Under the pieces are notes generated by a model. That model had not been told where the DNA came from, made no database searches, and was given only the letters and a program-made list of their open reading frames with translations. A DNA stretch of 64,000 nucleotides, from the NCBI GenBank assembly GCA_016928075.1, contig JAFGLJ010000002.1:1-64000 (forward strand), in the 5' to 3' direction. This DNA comes from Bacteroidales bacterium (lineage in GTDB: Bacteria > Bacteroidota > Bacteroidia > Bacteroidales > VadinHA17). This document shows positions 1 to 8,708 of this stretch, piece after piece; positions within the stretch are counted from its first letter, which is position 1; every line of letters begins with the position of its first letter. Both the position numbers and the translations under genes were made by a program.

Positions 1-99
1 AAGGCTGAGGGATGAGGATAAACTTATTCTAAACTTCATAAACCTTATCAACTTTCCTTAGCCTTAGCCTCAGCCTTAGCCTTTTTATCTTTTCTTCAC
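1..99. repeat. Intergenic phrase repeat upstream of ruvX
   Basis: Short purine/pyrimidine phrases (ttagcc, cagcc) are repeated in tandem at about 55-85. The reverse complement of this unit (aaggctgaggctaagg followed by aaagttgag) recurs at about 23984-24010, and a copy of its beginning also opens the window at 2-10. No gene is visible here. I read it as one of the dispersed intergenic repeats of this genome. Confidence 0.5.
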
Positions 100-107
100 T
101 ATCTTTG
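100..107 (+). promoter_or_regulatory. Candidate -7 box upstream of ruvX
   Basis: The octamer TATCTTTG fits the Bacteroidota primary-sigma -7 consensus TAnnTTTG and lies 18 bp before the ruvX ATG. No clear TTTG -33 element is present at the usual distance, so this is a motif match only. Confidence 0.4.
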
Positions 108-125
108 TGCCAAATATTCTAATCC

Positions 126-551
126 ATGGGACGCATCCTGGCAATTGATTACGGTAAAAAAAGAACAGGACTTGCGGTGACCGACCCCGACAGGATCATT
201 GCAAGCCCGCTGGAAACAATTGCCACCAACAAACTGGAAGAATTCCTTGTGGATTATATCAACAAGAATGATGTTGACACTATAGTCATCGGATATCCGA
301 AAACAATGAACAATCAGCCTTCCGGAATAGTAAAACAATTGAACCCTTTCATTAACAGGCTAAGGAAAATCTTCAATGATATCGATATTCACCTTGTTGA
401 TGAGAGGTTTACATCAAGTATAGCCCAGCAGGCAATGATTGAAGGAGGTATGAAGAAATCAGAAAGGCGGAAAAAGGAAAATATAGATAGAATAAGTGCC
501 TCCCTGATACTGCAATCTTACATGAAACAAACTAAGAATTATTCTAAATAA
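126..551 (+). CDS. ruvX: RuvX/YqgF family Holliday-junction resolvase-like protein
   Basis: This 141-residue protein is the normal size for the RuvX/YqgF family, an RNase H-fold nuclease linked to Holliday junction resolution and, in some bacteria, to 16S rRNA 5'-end maturation. The N-terminal AIDYGKKRTGLAVTD strand (residues 6-20) supplies Asp8. VDERFTS at about 91-97 supplies a glutamate, and IDRISAS near residue 120 supplies the last aspartate, so the expected acidic set is present. The ATG at 126 is preceded by a candidate -7 box and starts exactly at the conserved family N-terminus. The next gene is def; 116 bp separate them, which includes a tandem ttcataa-like phrase. I see nothing unusual in the protein. 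Confidence 0.93.
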   Translation: MGRILAIDYGKKRTGLAVTDPDRIIASPLETIATNKLEEFLVDYINKNDVDTIVIGYPKTMNNQPSGIVKQLNPFINRLRKIFNDIDIHLVDERFTSSIAQQAMIEGGMKKSERRKKENIDRISASLILQSYMKQTKNYSK

Positions 552-667
552 AAATAATATTTTGTAAATTTGTATCCTGAATTAAGGCACTGAACCGCTA
601 AAATGCTCTATAGCATACTAAGCCCGGTACTGTATCCATAATTCATAACGCATAACTCATAACTGAG

Positions 668-1234
668 ATGGTTTATCCAATATACGTTTACGGTCATCCT
701 GTACTGAGAAAAGTAGCGGAGGATATCGACAGGAACTACGAAGGACTCGACCAGCTTATTGATGATATGTTTGAGACTATGAAGCAATCGGATGGAATAG
801 GGCTGGCAGCTCCACAGATAGGAAAATCCATAAGGATATTTGTTGTTGATGGAACACTGATGTCAGACCAGGAACCAGAAATGGCTGGTTTTAAACAGGT
901 TTTTATTAACCCCTATATAACCAGAAGAACTGGTGAAGTGGTAGTGATGAATGAAGGCTGCCTGAGTATTCCTAAAATCTATGAAGAGGTAAACCGTGAA
1001 TCAACAATACATATAGAATATTTTGACCGCGACTGGAAATTTCATAAAGAGATCATCAATGGGTTTAAGGCAAGGATAATTGAACATGAATACGACCATC
1101 TGGATGGTGTGCTCTTCACCGACATGGTCAGCCCACTTAAGAAAAGACTCCTCAAATCCAAGCTTGCCGCTATAAGCAAGGGTAAATTTGATGTCGATTA
1201 TAAAACTATACTGCCAAAACAAAAAGTAAAATAA
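668..1234 (+). CDS. def: Peptide deformylase
   Basis: Removes the formyl group from the initiator methionine of nascent proteins in the cytoplasm. All three family motifs are intact: GIGLAAPQIG at residues 43-52, EGCLS at 96-100 with the metal ligand Cys98, and HEYDH at 140-144 with two histidine ligands and the catalytic glutamate. Its 188 residues are typical for the Bacteroidota enzyme. The ATG at 668 follows a tandem cataactcataact phrase and gives the usual start MVYPIYVYGHPVLR. The gene order ruvX-def is common in Bacteroidota, which supports the call. comEC follows 37 bp downstream and is probably co-transcribed. Confidence 0.97.
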   Translation: MVYPIYVYGHPVLRKVAEDIDRNYEGLDQLIDDMFETMKQSDGIGLAAPQIGKSIRIFVVDGTLMSDQEPEMAGFKQVFINPYITRRTGEVVVMNEGCLSIPKIYEEVNRESTIHIEYFDRDWKFHKEIINGFKARIIEHEYDHLDGVLFTDMVSPLKKRLLKSKLAAISKGKFDVDYKTILPKQKVK

Positions 1235-1271
1235 ACCGGATTTCGTATCTTTATATGGTAATCGCTGAAGA

Positions 1272-2807
1272 GTGCTGTATAAAGAAACCCCTTTCACCGG
1301 ATACTGCATTGCCCTGGTAGCAGGTATAATATGTAGTAAATACATGCATTCAGTATTATACTGCAATGCTATAATTGGTGCTTTGTCCATTATCCTGATA
1401 TTCAATTTTGTGCTGTATAAACAGAGTAGATCATCGGTATTACACGGTATATTATTCCATTGCTGCATCTTCTTCCTGGGAAGTTCAGTTTCAATCCTGC
1501 AAACAAAGAAATTGAACTTTATGGTACCTGTAAGACAGGAATTTGTACTCAGGACTGATGATTATCCTGAACCCGCATCAAGGTCATTGATGCTAAATAC
1601 CAGTATAATTCGGGCAGGAGGCAACAACAATCATACGAATAACAAATTGCTCCTTTACACTGATGAACTATACCTGTCATCATCCTTGGAACCGGGGAGC
1701 ATCATCAGGCTTGCTTCCAGGCCGGTTGAAATAACTGATTTTGACAGTTCAGACAGTTTTGATTACCGCTTATTTATGAACCGCAGAGGGTTTCGTTACT
1801 GCATTTTTTGTTACGATAGTATTTCAGTTATCGGTGAAAGGCCAGGTCCCCGGCATCTGGGTCTCAGGTTAAGAAGATTCCTGCTGAACAGGCTCGAAAA
1901 TACCCTGCCGGATAAAAAGACCCTGTCCGTGGTGTCGGCTATGACATTGGGTTACAGGGAACTTCTCGACAATGAAATAAAGGAAGAATTCAGGAAAAGT
2001 GGGATAATACATATAATGGCTGTTTCAGGTTTGCATGTGGGAATAATAAGTATGATTATTGTTTATTTCCTGAAAATTACCCGCATACGGTCGGGCACCT
2101 TAAGGCTCTTGATATCCCTGCTGCTGATTTGGACATATGCTCTCCTGACCGGATTGAGCCCTTCAGTGACAAGGGCTTCAGTAATGTTTTCCTTTCTCAA
2201 TACCGGTTACCTGATTAACCGGCCTGTTAAACCTTTAAATTCGGTCATGGCTTCCGCCTTTCTTATTCTTATTGCAAATCCACATATGCTTTATGAACCC
2301 TCTTTCCTCCTCTCCTATTCGGCCGTTATCGCTATAGTAGCCAATTACAGGAACTTGCTGGCAAAAATAAGTTTTCGTGGCCTTCTTATGGGTTCAATAT
2401 GGAAAATTATGACCATTTCCATTCTGGCACAGGCCGGAACCATTCCTTTTGTTGCTCTTTTTTTCGGGGAAATACCCATCTTGTCAGTTCTTTCAAACCT
2501 TTTTGCCATACCACTCGCTACGATTATTCTCTTTGCCGGATTCACTCTTATCTTTCTTGCGGGATTGCCATTATTCCCGGAAGTTTTAAATAGTTTACTG
2601 TTTTCCTGTGTCAATACATTATCTGATGCAGCAGCCACTATAGCATCATGGGACAGGGTTGTTATTACTGCAGATGGTCTGTCAGCTTCCCGGGCCGTGG
2701 TATTGTTCTTCCTGTTAATAATATTAGTAAGATTCTTACTTGACAGGGAAAAGGACAACCCGCATATTCTTCTGACAATAACCATATTATATTTCATAAT
2801 TCCCTGA
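1272..2807 (+). CDS. comEC: ComEC/Rec2 family competence-type membrane protein
   Basis: A polytopic membrane protein of the ComEC/Rec2 family, which forms the inner-membrane channel for single-stranded DNA uptake in competent bacteria. The competence-domain signature VSGLHVGIIS is at about residues 250-260. An N-terminal DUF4131-like soluble segment is bounded by hydrophobic helices, and six or more hydrophobic helices follow the signature. At 511 residues it ends shortly after the last helix, so the C-terminal metallo-beta-lactamase domain of long ComEC proteins is absent. The start is GTG at 1272, since the nearby ATG at 1255 is out of frame. Whether the cell is actually competent cannot be told from this gene alone. 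Confidence 0.88.
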   Translation: MLYKETPFTGYCIALVAGIICSKYMHSVLYCNAIIGALSIILIFNFVLYKQSRSSVLHGILFHCCIFFLGSSVSILQTKKLNFMVPVRQEFVLRTDDYPEPASRSLMLNTSIIRAGGNNNHTNNKLLLYTDELYLSSSLEPGSIIRLASRPVEITDFDSSDSFDYRLFMNRRGFRYCIFCYDSISVIGERPGPRHLGLRLRRFLLNRLENTLPDKKTLSVVSAMTLGYRELLDNEIKEEFRKSGIIHIMAVSGLHVGIISMIIVYFLKITRIRSGTLRLLISLLLIWTYALLTGLSPSVTRASVMFSFLNTGYLINRPVKPLNSVMASAFLILIANPHMLYEPSFLLSYSAVIAIVANYRNLLAKISFRGLLMGSIWKIMTISILAQAGTIPFVALFFGEIPILSVLSNLFAIPLATIILFAGFTLIFLAGLPLFPEVLNSLLFSCVNTLSDAAATIASWDRVVITADGLSASRAVVLFFLLIILVRFLLDREKDNPHILLTITILYFIIP

Positions 2808-2839
2808 AAATAACATCCTTTATCAAAGATTTAAACATA

Positions 2840-2874
2840 TTTGTTAATTATTAATACTCTATTTTATAAATTTG
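2840..2874 (+). promoter_or_regulatory. Candidate trkA promoter
   Basis: A TTTG at 2840-2843 and TAAATTTG at 2867-2874 resemble the Bacteroidota -33 TTTG and -7 TAnnTTTG elements. The 23-bp spacing is slightly longer than usual. The element lies 28 bp upstream of the trkA ATG in AT-rich intergenic DNA. Confidence 0.45.
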
Positions 2875-2902
2875 CCATGTTTTTGTCTATAACACTAATG
2901 AG

Positions 2903-4243
2903 ATGAGGATAGTAATTGCAGGAGCGGGGGAAGTAGGCACACATCTGGCTAAGATGTTGAGCAATGAACAGCATGATATTGTGATCATTGATCCGGAGGA
3001 AAGCAGGCTTAAACCAATAGATGCTTCACTTGATGTAATGACCTGCCAGGGTTCGGCCACTTCACTTAACCTCCTAAAAGATACTCTTGGGAAGAAAACC
3101 GATCTGTTTATTGCCGTTGCACACCTGGAAGATACAAATATCACTGCAGCTATACTTGCCAAGCGTCTTGGTGCCGTAAAAACCATTGCGCGAATTGACA
3201 ACAGGGAGTACCTGGAGCATACAACAAGGGAATTTTTCAAGTCTCTGGGCATCGATTCACTCATTTACCCTGAACTGATTGCAGCCAAAGAGGTTCTGGG
3301 CCTTCTTCATGAAACAGGAACCACCGAGTTTATGGAATTTTCAGGCGGGATGTTATCCCTCTATGTCCAGAAACTTGAAGAAAATGCCCCTGTTGTTAAC
3401 AAGAAACTGAGGGATGTTACACGGGAGCTCAGAAACACCAATTACAGGGCGGTTGCCATAAAAAGGGATGAGGAGACCATAATACCCAGGGGAGATGAAA
3501 TGTTCAGGGAAGGTGACCTGGTTTATGTTGTGTCAACACGTGAAGGTATAGAGGAAATGATGAAATTCTCAGGTAAGGAAAATTTCATTGCAAAAAGAAT
3601 AATGATTCTCGGTGGCAGCAGGATAGGAAGACGTGTAGCACAATCCCTGCAGAAAGAATGTTTTATCAAACTTATAGAAATTGATGCCGCCAAATGCGAG
3701 GAACTGGCTGACGAACTTGAAAATACCCTGATCATCCACGGCGACGGCAGGGATGCTAACCTGTTGCTGCAGGAAGGGATAGCGCAGAAAGATGTGTTCG
3801 TCGCCCTCACCGGTAACTCGGAAACAAATATCCTGGCATGCCTGCTGGCTAAAAAGCTGGGAGTGAAGAAAACAATAGCAGAGGTTGAAAATGTTGAATA
3901 TATCAGCCTGGCAGAGAACAGTGGCATAGATACGATTATAAATAAAAAGATTTCGGCTGCAAGCCGTATCTTCAGGCATACCACCAATCCCAATGTAACA
4001 CAGGTTAAATGTATGACGGGTACCGATGCTGAAGTTCTTGAATACAGGGTTCCTGAGGGATCAAAGATAGTAAAGGGAAAACTTCGTGACATTAATTTTC
4101 CAAAAGGAGCAATCGTGGGTGGAGGTACGAGGGACGGTGTACCCTTTATAGCCACCGGTGATACCATCATACAACCTAATGATAAGGTTGTGGTTTTCAC
4201 TCTCCCTCATGCTCTTGAGAAAATGTCAAAATTTTTCCTGTAA
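2903..4243 (+). CDS. trkA: Trk potassium uptake regulatory subunit TrkA
   Basis: Cytoplasmic NAD(H)-binding gating subunit of the Trk/Ktr-type potassium transporter. Its 446 residues form two tandem RCK units. The first Rossmann motif, VIAGAGEVGTHLAKML, is at the extreme N-terminus and the second, MILGGSRIGRRVAQSL, is near residue 234. Each is followed by an RCK_C domain. The acidic residue ending the second strand of each Rossmann fold (IIDPEES, LIEIDAA) favours NAD over NADP. The ATG at 2903 places the first beta strand at residue 2, so it is the natural start. trkH follows after only 9 bp, so the two subunits are almost certainly translated from one message. Confidence 0.95.
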   Translation: MRIVIAGAGEVGTHLAKMLSNEQHDIVIIDPEESRLKPIDASLDVMTCQGSATSLNLLKDTLGKKTDLFIAVAHLEDTNITAAILAKRLGAVKTIARIDNREYLEHTTREFFKSLGIDSLIYPELIAAKEVLGLLHETGTTEFMEFSGGMLSLYVQKLEENAPVVNKKLRDVTRELRNTNYRAVAIKRDEETIIPRGDEMFREGDLVYVVSTREGIEEMMKFSGKENFIAKRIMILGGSRIGRRVAQSLQKECFIKLIEIDAAKCEELADELENTLIIHGDGRDANLLLQEGIAQKDVFVALTGNSETNILACLLAKKLGVKKTIAEVENVEYISLAENSGIDTIINKKISAASRIFRHTTNPNVTQVKCMTGTDAEVLEYRVPEGSKIVKGKLRDINFPKGAIVGGGTRDGVPFIATGDTIIQPNDKVVVFTLPHALEKMSKFFL

Positions 4244-4252
4244 TTATTACAA

Positions 4253-5701
4253 ATGCTTAACGGTAAAATCATAGGAAGGGTTCTTGGTATCCTGTTGATC
4301 CTTGAAGGTATCTGCATGATTACCGTCATTCCCGTATCATTGCATTACGCAGAGGGTGATCTTCTCCCTGTTTCTGTCTCTGCAATTATCACGCTTGCAG
4401 TGGGTGTGTTAATGTCACAGGTTTTCAGGGATACTGACAGTACAATAGGCAAAAGGGAAGGATACCTCATTGTTACAGGCTCATGGCTTGTGTTTTCACT
4501 GTTCGGAAGCTTTCCTTTTATTATCGGGAATACTATACCATCATATACCGACGCCTTTTTCGAAACCATGTCCGGGTTTACTACAACGGGAGCATCAATA
4601 CTTACCGATATCGAATCCATGCCGCATGGTCTGCTCTACTGGAGAAGTATGACCCAATGGCTGGGAGGTATGGGTATTATCGTATTATCCCTGGCGATAC
4701 TGCCGGTGCTTAAGATAGGAAGTATGCAACTTTTCTCAGCCGAAGTGCCGGGACCAACACCCGATAAGCTGCATCCAAAGATCAGGGAAACGGCTAAAAG
4801 GCTATGGCTGATATACCTGGGATTCACCCTTGCCGAGGCCGTGTTGCTTAAGCTTGGCGGTCTGAGCTTCTTTGATTCCATATGCCATTCCTTTACAACT
4901 ATGGCAACAGGAGGATATTCCACGAAAACAGCCAGCATAGGAGCTTTTAATACTCCCTATATACAATATGTTATTATTGTTTTCATGGTAATAGCCGGAA
5001 CTAACTTTTCACTGGCTTATTTTGGATTACATGGCAGGATAAAGAAGATAATTACGAACGAGGAATTTCTTTTCTACATATCTTTCCTGCTTGTATTCAT
5101 AGCAGGAGTGGCTGCTGTCCTGCATTTCAGCCATGGGCATGCTCTTGAAGAATCATTCAGGAATGCAGCCTTCCAGGTGGTATCTATAGTTACAACCACA
5201 GGGTATGCAACCGCCGATTATTGCTCATGGGGACCTTTTCTTGTCCTGGTGATCTTCATTCTTATGTTTACCGGTGGTTCGGCAGGCTCAACCGGTGGTG
5301 GCATCAAGATGGTCAGGCTGCTGCTTCTGGCAAAGAACAGCAGGATGGAACTGCGCCGGCTTATTCATCCCAATGCAGTTATACCCGTCAGGCTCAATCA
5401 TAAGGCAGTGCCTCAGAACATCCTTTATAATGTGCTGGCATTTATTGTCTTTTATTTTCTAATAGCAGGGGTCAGCGCAATGGTAATATCTGCCATGGGC
5501 TACGATCTGTCCACTTCGTTCAGCGCCGTGGCCGCCAGCCTGGGTAACATAGGCCCCGGCCTCGGTGAGGTTGGGCCAACAATGAATTATGCCCATTTCC
5601 CTGCATTCGGGAAATGGTTCCTTTCATTCCTGATGCTGCTCGGACGTCTTGAATTATTTACTGTGCTTGTCCTTTTTACAAAATGGTATTATAAGAACTG
5701 A
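4253..5701 (+). CDS. trkH: Trk potassium uptake membrane subunit TrkH
   Basis: Potassium-translocating membrane subunit that works with TrkA. The 482-residue protein is polytopic. It carries the repeated selectivity-loop motifs of the TrkH/KtrB superfamily: TTGASILTD near residue 110, the glycine-rich MATGGYSTKT near 218, TTTGYATAD near 318, and SLGNIGPGLGEVGP near 435. The C-terminus LGRLELFTVLVLF is characteristic of the family. It sits 9 bp after trkA. Its TGA at 5699-5701 abuts the stop of the convergent YciO-like gene, leaving no space for a terminator between them. Confidence 0.95.
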   Translation: MLNGKIIGRVLGILLILEGICMITVIPVSLHYAEGDLLPVSVSAIITLAVGVLMSQVFRDTDSTIGKREGYLIVTGSWLVFSLFGSFPFIIGNTIPSYTDAFFETMSGFTTTGASILTDIESMPHGLLYWRSMTQWLGGMGIIVLSLAILPVLKIGSMQLFSAEVPGPTPDKLHPKIRETAKRLWLIYLGFTLAEAVLLKLGGLSFFDSICHSFTTMATGGYSTKTASIGAFNTPYIQYVIIVFMVIAGTNFSLAYFGLHGRIKKIITNEEFLFYISFLLVFIAGVAAVLHFSHGHALEESFRNAAFQVVSIVTTTGYATADYCSWGPFLVLVIFILMFTGGSAGSTGGGIKMVRLLLLAKNSRMELRRLIHPNAVIPVRLNHKAVPQNILYNVLAFIVFYFLIAGVSAMVISAMGYDLSTSFSAVAASLGNIGPGLGEVGPTMNYAHFPAFGKWFLSFLMLLGRLELFTVLVLFTKWYYKN

Positions 5702-6322
5702 TCATTCAGGTATACCAATGCCTTCCCTGATAATCATTGGTTCATCACCAGTACAATCTATAATTGTGGTAGGTTCATTATTCCCATAACCTCCGTCAAT
5801 AACCAGGTCAGCAAAGTCCCTGTACTTTTCTAGTATAAGCTCGGGATCAGTGGTGTATTCTATTATCTCATCCTGGTCGTGCACGGATGTCGTGATAAGT
5901 GGACTTCCCAGTTCCCTTACCAGCTCAAGTACTATCTTGTTCGACGGAATACGTATGCCAACAGTCTTTTTCTTATTTTTGAATAACCTAGGTATCTGGT
6001 TGTTTGCCTGAAGAATGAAAGTAAAAGGTCCAGGGGTATTTCTCTTTATGAGCTTGAAAATATTATTATCCCTGACAACGGTATACTGTGCCAACTGGCT
6101 GAGGTCATGGAATATAAGTGACATTTCAGGTCTTGAAGGATCGAATCCTTTATAACGGGCAATCTTCTCCATTGCCTTTGCGGCCTTCACGCTGCATCCT
6201 ATAGCATATACAGAGTCGGTGGGATAAATAACTATCCCTCCCTGCTCAAGTATATCCACCGCCAGGCGAATCTGTCTTGGATTAGGATTCTCCTCAAATA
6301 ACCGTATGTACTGTGCTGCCAT
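5702..6322 (-). CDS. YciO/Sua5/YrdC family threonylcarbamoyl-AMP synthase-like protein
   Basis: Member of the YrdC/Sua5/YciO fold family, whose best-known members make threonylcarbamoyl-AMP for tRNA t6A modification. The N-terminal IVIYPTDSVYAIGC stretch, the KRNTPGPFTFIL motif and SPLITTSVHD are visible. The TPGPFTFIL form and the length (206 residues, no C-terminal Sua5 domain) are closer to the YciO branch than to strict YrdC, so the exact role is uncertain. A longer frame begins at a TTG at 6331, but the ATG at 6322 is the better start: it gives MAAQYIRL and lies just after a TATCTTTG box. It is convergent with trkH with no gap. Confidence 0.85.
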   Translation of the reverse strand: MAAQYIRLFEENPNPRQIRLAVDILEQGGIVIYPTDSVYAIGCSVKAAKAMEKIARYKGFDPSRPEMSLIFHDLSQLAQYTVVRDNNIFKLIKRNTPGPFTFILQANNQIPRLFKNKKKTVGIRIPSNKIVLELVRELGSPLITTSVHDQDEIIEYTTDPELILEKYRDFADLVIDGGYGNNEPTTIIDCTGDEPMIIREGIGIPE

Positions 6323-6328
6323 AGCCAG

Positions 6329-6336
6329 CAAAGATA
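6329..6336 (-). promoter_or_regulatory. Candidate -7 box almost touching the YciO-like start
   Basis: Read on the minus strand, TATCTTTG (TAnnTTTG consensus) ends only six bases before the ATG at 6322. If used, the transcript would have almost no 5' leader. No convincing TTTG -33 element is seen. Confidence 0.35.
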
Positions 6337-6930
6337 ATTAAAATGGAATAATAGTTAAGAATAGGTGCTGGGTAACTGGGTAATCGGGTAGCTGGGTGTT
6401 GGATACTCGTTGCTCGTTGCTCGTTGCTCGAAGTACTCACATGCTTACAGCATTTTCGCACTTCTCGGTTGACTTCTTTGGTTCTTTTTGTGTCTGCCTG
6501 TTATCTTTTTTTATTCAGCACCTCCGGCGCTGATCGGTGGTGGTTTTCATCGTACCATCCCGGGGCGTAACCCGGGCTATTATTATTAAAGCCCTCCGGG
6601 CTTTGAAGGATCGGCCTCAGATTATTTGAAGATCAGCGAATGAAGGGGACGGAAACAGCGAAGGCCAGAGCTAAGAAATGCCTGTATGCCGGTAGGCAGA
6701 AGTTGAGAATGAGTTTATATTGATCTCTTTTTCGGTATATTAATTATCTCTCAGTCCCTGCTATAAACCAATTAAACTTTTCAACCCGGTGAATCTTTCC
6801 TGTAGTCACTACCCTCAATCATCTAGCAGTAAGCACATTGAATCCACACGGCTGCTTCAACTCATAACTCATAACTCATAATTCATACTTTAAATGTGCC
6901 TTCAAATAGTCTGCAGCGGTGATTCTTTTG
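6332..6930. repeat. Gene-free stretch with REP-like hairpins and phrase repeats
   Basis: No credible gene. From the left it holds gggtaactggg-type phrases, three tandem tcgttgc units (about 6408-6430), and a cluster of GC-rich small hairpins at about 6518-6610: cagcacc-TCC-ggcgctg, cccgg-ggcgtaa-cccggg, and the perfect aaagccc-TCC-gggcttt. A tgccggtaggcagaagttgagaatgagt phrase at about 6690-6716 recurs in variant form at about 24010-24040. A tandem aactcat array lies at about 6859-6885. The hairpin cluster resembles REP/BIME-type extragenic palindromes. Confidence 0.55.
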
Positions 6931-6958
6931 GTTCTTTTCTCATCTAGGAGAAAAGAAC
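6931..6958. repeat. 11-bp perfect inverted repeat beside the SRP RNA
   Basis: GTTCTTTTCTC at 6931-6941 and GAGAAAAGAAC at 6948-6958 form a perfect stem with a six-base loop. It lies 9 bp beyond the 3' end of the minus-strand SRP RNA. The T-rich run comes before the stem in the SRP RNA direction, so it does not look like a textbook intrinsic terminator. Confidence 0.5.
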
Positions 6959-6967
6959 AAAAAAGAA

Positions 6968-7065
6968 GGGTAAGCTACTTGCATCGCACCGCTACAACCA
7001 CCTACCCTTGCTACCTTCCGGTCCTGGGGGAGTTCAGCAGGAGCTGGTCGTACAAGACTTACCCC
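6968..7065 (-). ncRNA. ffs: Signal recognition particle RNA, small bacterial type
   Basis: Read on the minus strand this segment is a small 4.5S-like SRP RNA. The core GGACCGGAAGGTAGCAAGGG includes the invariant GGAAG(N)AGC-type tetraloop and symmetric loop bound by Ffh. The flanking arms pair over their length: ctcctgctgaactccccc leads in, and the outermost bases GGGGTAAG and CTTACCC form the terminal helix. The length of about 98 nt fits the family. The ends are inferred from helix pairing and may be off by a few bases. It binds Ffh to target inner-membrane and exported proteins. Confidence 0.9.
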
Positions 7066-7146
7066 ATGCAAAAATAAGAAATTTGTGTCATCTCCGCAAA
7101 ATTTAAATCATTAACAGGCACCAATGGCAATTATTATTTTTTCCTT

Positions 7147-7154
7147 TATATTTG
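7147..7154 (+). promoter_or_regulatory. Candidate -7 box upstream of the DUF4199 gene
   Basis: TATATTTG matches TAnnTTTG and lies 49 bp upstream of the ATG at 7204. The -33 region is not clear. Confidence 0.4.
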
Positions 7155-7203
7155 CCTAATACTCACGTTTGATAAGTATTTAAAACTAACTAATCAGAAA
7201 ATC

Positions 7204-7758
7204 ATGGAAAATAAAGTATCACCGTGGAAAGCGAACCTTAATGCAGGTATCATAATTGGGTTACTGGGAATAATATGGACCCTGGTCATGTGGTTCCTTG
7301 ATCAGACAACAAACAGGACCATGGGGTGGATATTTTTTGTTGTGCTTCTTATAGGTCTGTTCCTTGGAATTAAATCCTACAGGGATAAATATCTTAATGG
7401 CTTTATCACTTACGGCCAGTCGCTCGGCGCAGGTGTAATAATTATGTTATATTACAGTATCATTTCTGCCATATTTACGTATATCCTTTATAAATTCATA
7501 GATCCCAACCTCACAGAAAAGATGCTGGCACTCGCCGAGGAACAGCTCGTTGAAAGGGGAATGGCTGAAAGCCTGATCGAACAGTCAATGCAGATCCAGA
7601 AAAAAGTCTTGACTCCACTCGTTATGAGCGTCAGCAGCATATTCAGCGGTGTATTTTTCGGTACTATTTTCTCTCTGATCATCAGTCTTTTTACAAAGAA
7701 AGAAGGCAACCCTCTCATTGACGATAGCGTGGCAGAAGAAAAAGAAGAAGAATCCTAG
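7204..7758 (+). CDS. DUF4199 domain-containing membrane protein
   Basis: A 184-residue membrane protein typical of the Bacteroidota DUF4199 family, whose biochemical role is unknown. Four hydrophobic helices are visible, at about 13-32, 40-57, 75-98 and 138-161. The conserved segment SYRDKYLNGFITYGQSLGAG lies between the second and third helices. The tail is highly charged (EEKEEES). It is followed after 2 bp by a GT2 glycosyltransferase. This DUF4199-GT2 pairing is frequent in the phylum and suggests a shared membrane or lipid-linked sugar role, but that is inference. Confidence 0.85.
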   Translation: MENKVSPWKANLNAGIIIGLLGIIWTLVMWFLDQTTNRTMGWIFFVVLLIGLFLGIKSYRDKYLNGFITYGQSLGAGVIIMLYYSIISAIFTYILYKFIDPNLTEKMLALAEEQLVERGMAESLIEQSMQIQKKVLTPLVMSVSSIFSGVFFGTIFSLIISLFTKKEGNPLIDDSVAEEKEEES

Positions 7759-7760
7759 TA

Positions 7761-8708
7761 ATGGATATATCAGTTGTAGTTCCGGTATACAACGAAGAAG
7801 AATCCCTTTCCGAGCTGACAGAGTGGATATCACGTGTCTGCTCCGAAGCCAGATTGTCATACGAGATCCTGCTGATGGATGATGGCAGTACTGACTCTTC
7901 ATGGTCAGTAATAAAAGAACTCAAGGAAAACAATTCGAATATCCGCGGCATCAGTTTCAGGCGCAATTACGGCAAGGCAGCAGCCCTTCATACCGGATTC
8001 AGGGAGGCTGCCGGTGATGTCGTTATCACCATGGATGCCGACCTGCAGGACAGTCCCGATGAGATACCCGGGCTGTACCGCATGATAAGGGAGGACGGCT
8101 ACGACCTGGTGTCGGGGTGGAAAAAGAAGCGCCACGATCCCTTTATCAAGAAGTTCACCAGCAGGATATATAATTTCACGGCACGCAGAGCTTCAGGTAT
8201 TAAGCTTCACGACTTTAATTGCGGCCTGAAGGCTTACAGGAACGATGTGACAAAGAGTATTGAGGTCTTTGGTGAGATGCACCGTTATATACCAATGCTG
8301 GCCAGGGAATCCGGATTCGGGGGTATAGGTGAAAAGGTTGTGGAGCACCATGCCAGGAAGTATGGTGTGACAAAGTACGGTCTTGACAGGTTCATCAAGG
8401 GGTACCTTGACCTTCTCACCATAACCTTTATCACCCGCTTTGGCAAGAGACCCATGCACTTTTTTGGCACCATGGGGTCACTGCTTTTCCTTTCGGGTTT
8501 TATTGTGGCTTTATATCTTGGGATAAGAAAGTTACATTACATAAACATTGGCATAAGGGCACCGCTGGTCACTGACAGCCCCTGGTTTTACCTGGCCATC
8601 ACGGTCATGATCCTGGGCACCTTTTTCTTCCTCACCGGCTTCCTGGCCGAGCTCATCAACCGCACCTCCACGGGCCGCAACGAGTACCTTATCAAAGACA
8701 AAGTATAG
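7761..8708 (+). CDS. GT2 family glycosyltransferase, GtrB/DPM1-like
   Basis: A GT-A-fold family 2 glycosyltransferase resembling polyprenyl-phosphate glucosyl/mannosyl transferases (GtrB, DPM1). It starts with the nucleotide-sugar-binding strand VVVPVYNEEESL. The metal-binding DxD region MDADLQDSP is near residues 90-98, and a GLKAYRNDV-type acceptor motif is near residue 152. Two C-terminal transmembrane helices at about 236-256 and 275-300 anchor it to the membrane, as in GtrB. It likely moves a sugar from a nucleotide donor to undecaprenyl phosphate on the cytoplasmic face. The start ATG is 2 bp after the DUF4199 stop, consistent with coupling. Confidence 0.88.
   Translation: MDISVVVPVYNEEESLSELTEWISRVCSEARLSYEILLMDDGSTDSSWSVIKELKENNSNIRGISFRRNYGKAAALHTGFREAAGDVVITMDADLQDSPDEIPGLYRMIREDGYDLVSGWKKKRHDPFIKKFTSRIYNFTARRASGIKLHDFNCGLKAYRNDVTKSIEVFGEMHRYIPMLARESGFGGIGEKVVEHHARKYGVTKYGLDRFIKGYLDLLTITFITRFGKRPMHFFGTMGSLLFLSGFIVALYLGIRKLHYINIGIRAPLVTDSPWFYLAITVMILGTFFFLTGFLAELINRTSTGRNEYLIKDKV

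Noticed and set aside
99..338. Minus-strand open frame over ruvX
   Set aside because: It lies within a clear ruvX reading frame and has no family features.
6931..6967. Intrinsic terminator of the SRP RNA
   Set aside because: The 11-bp stem is good, but in the SRP RNA direction the T-run precedes the stem instead of following it.
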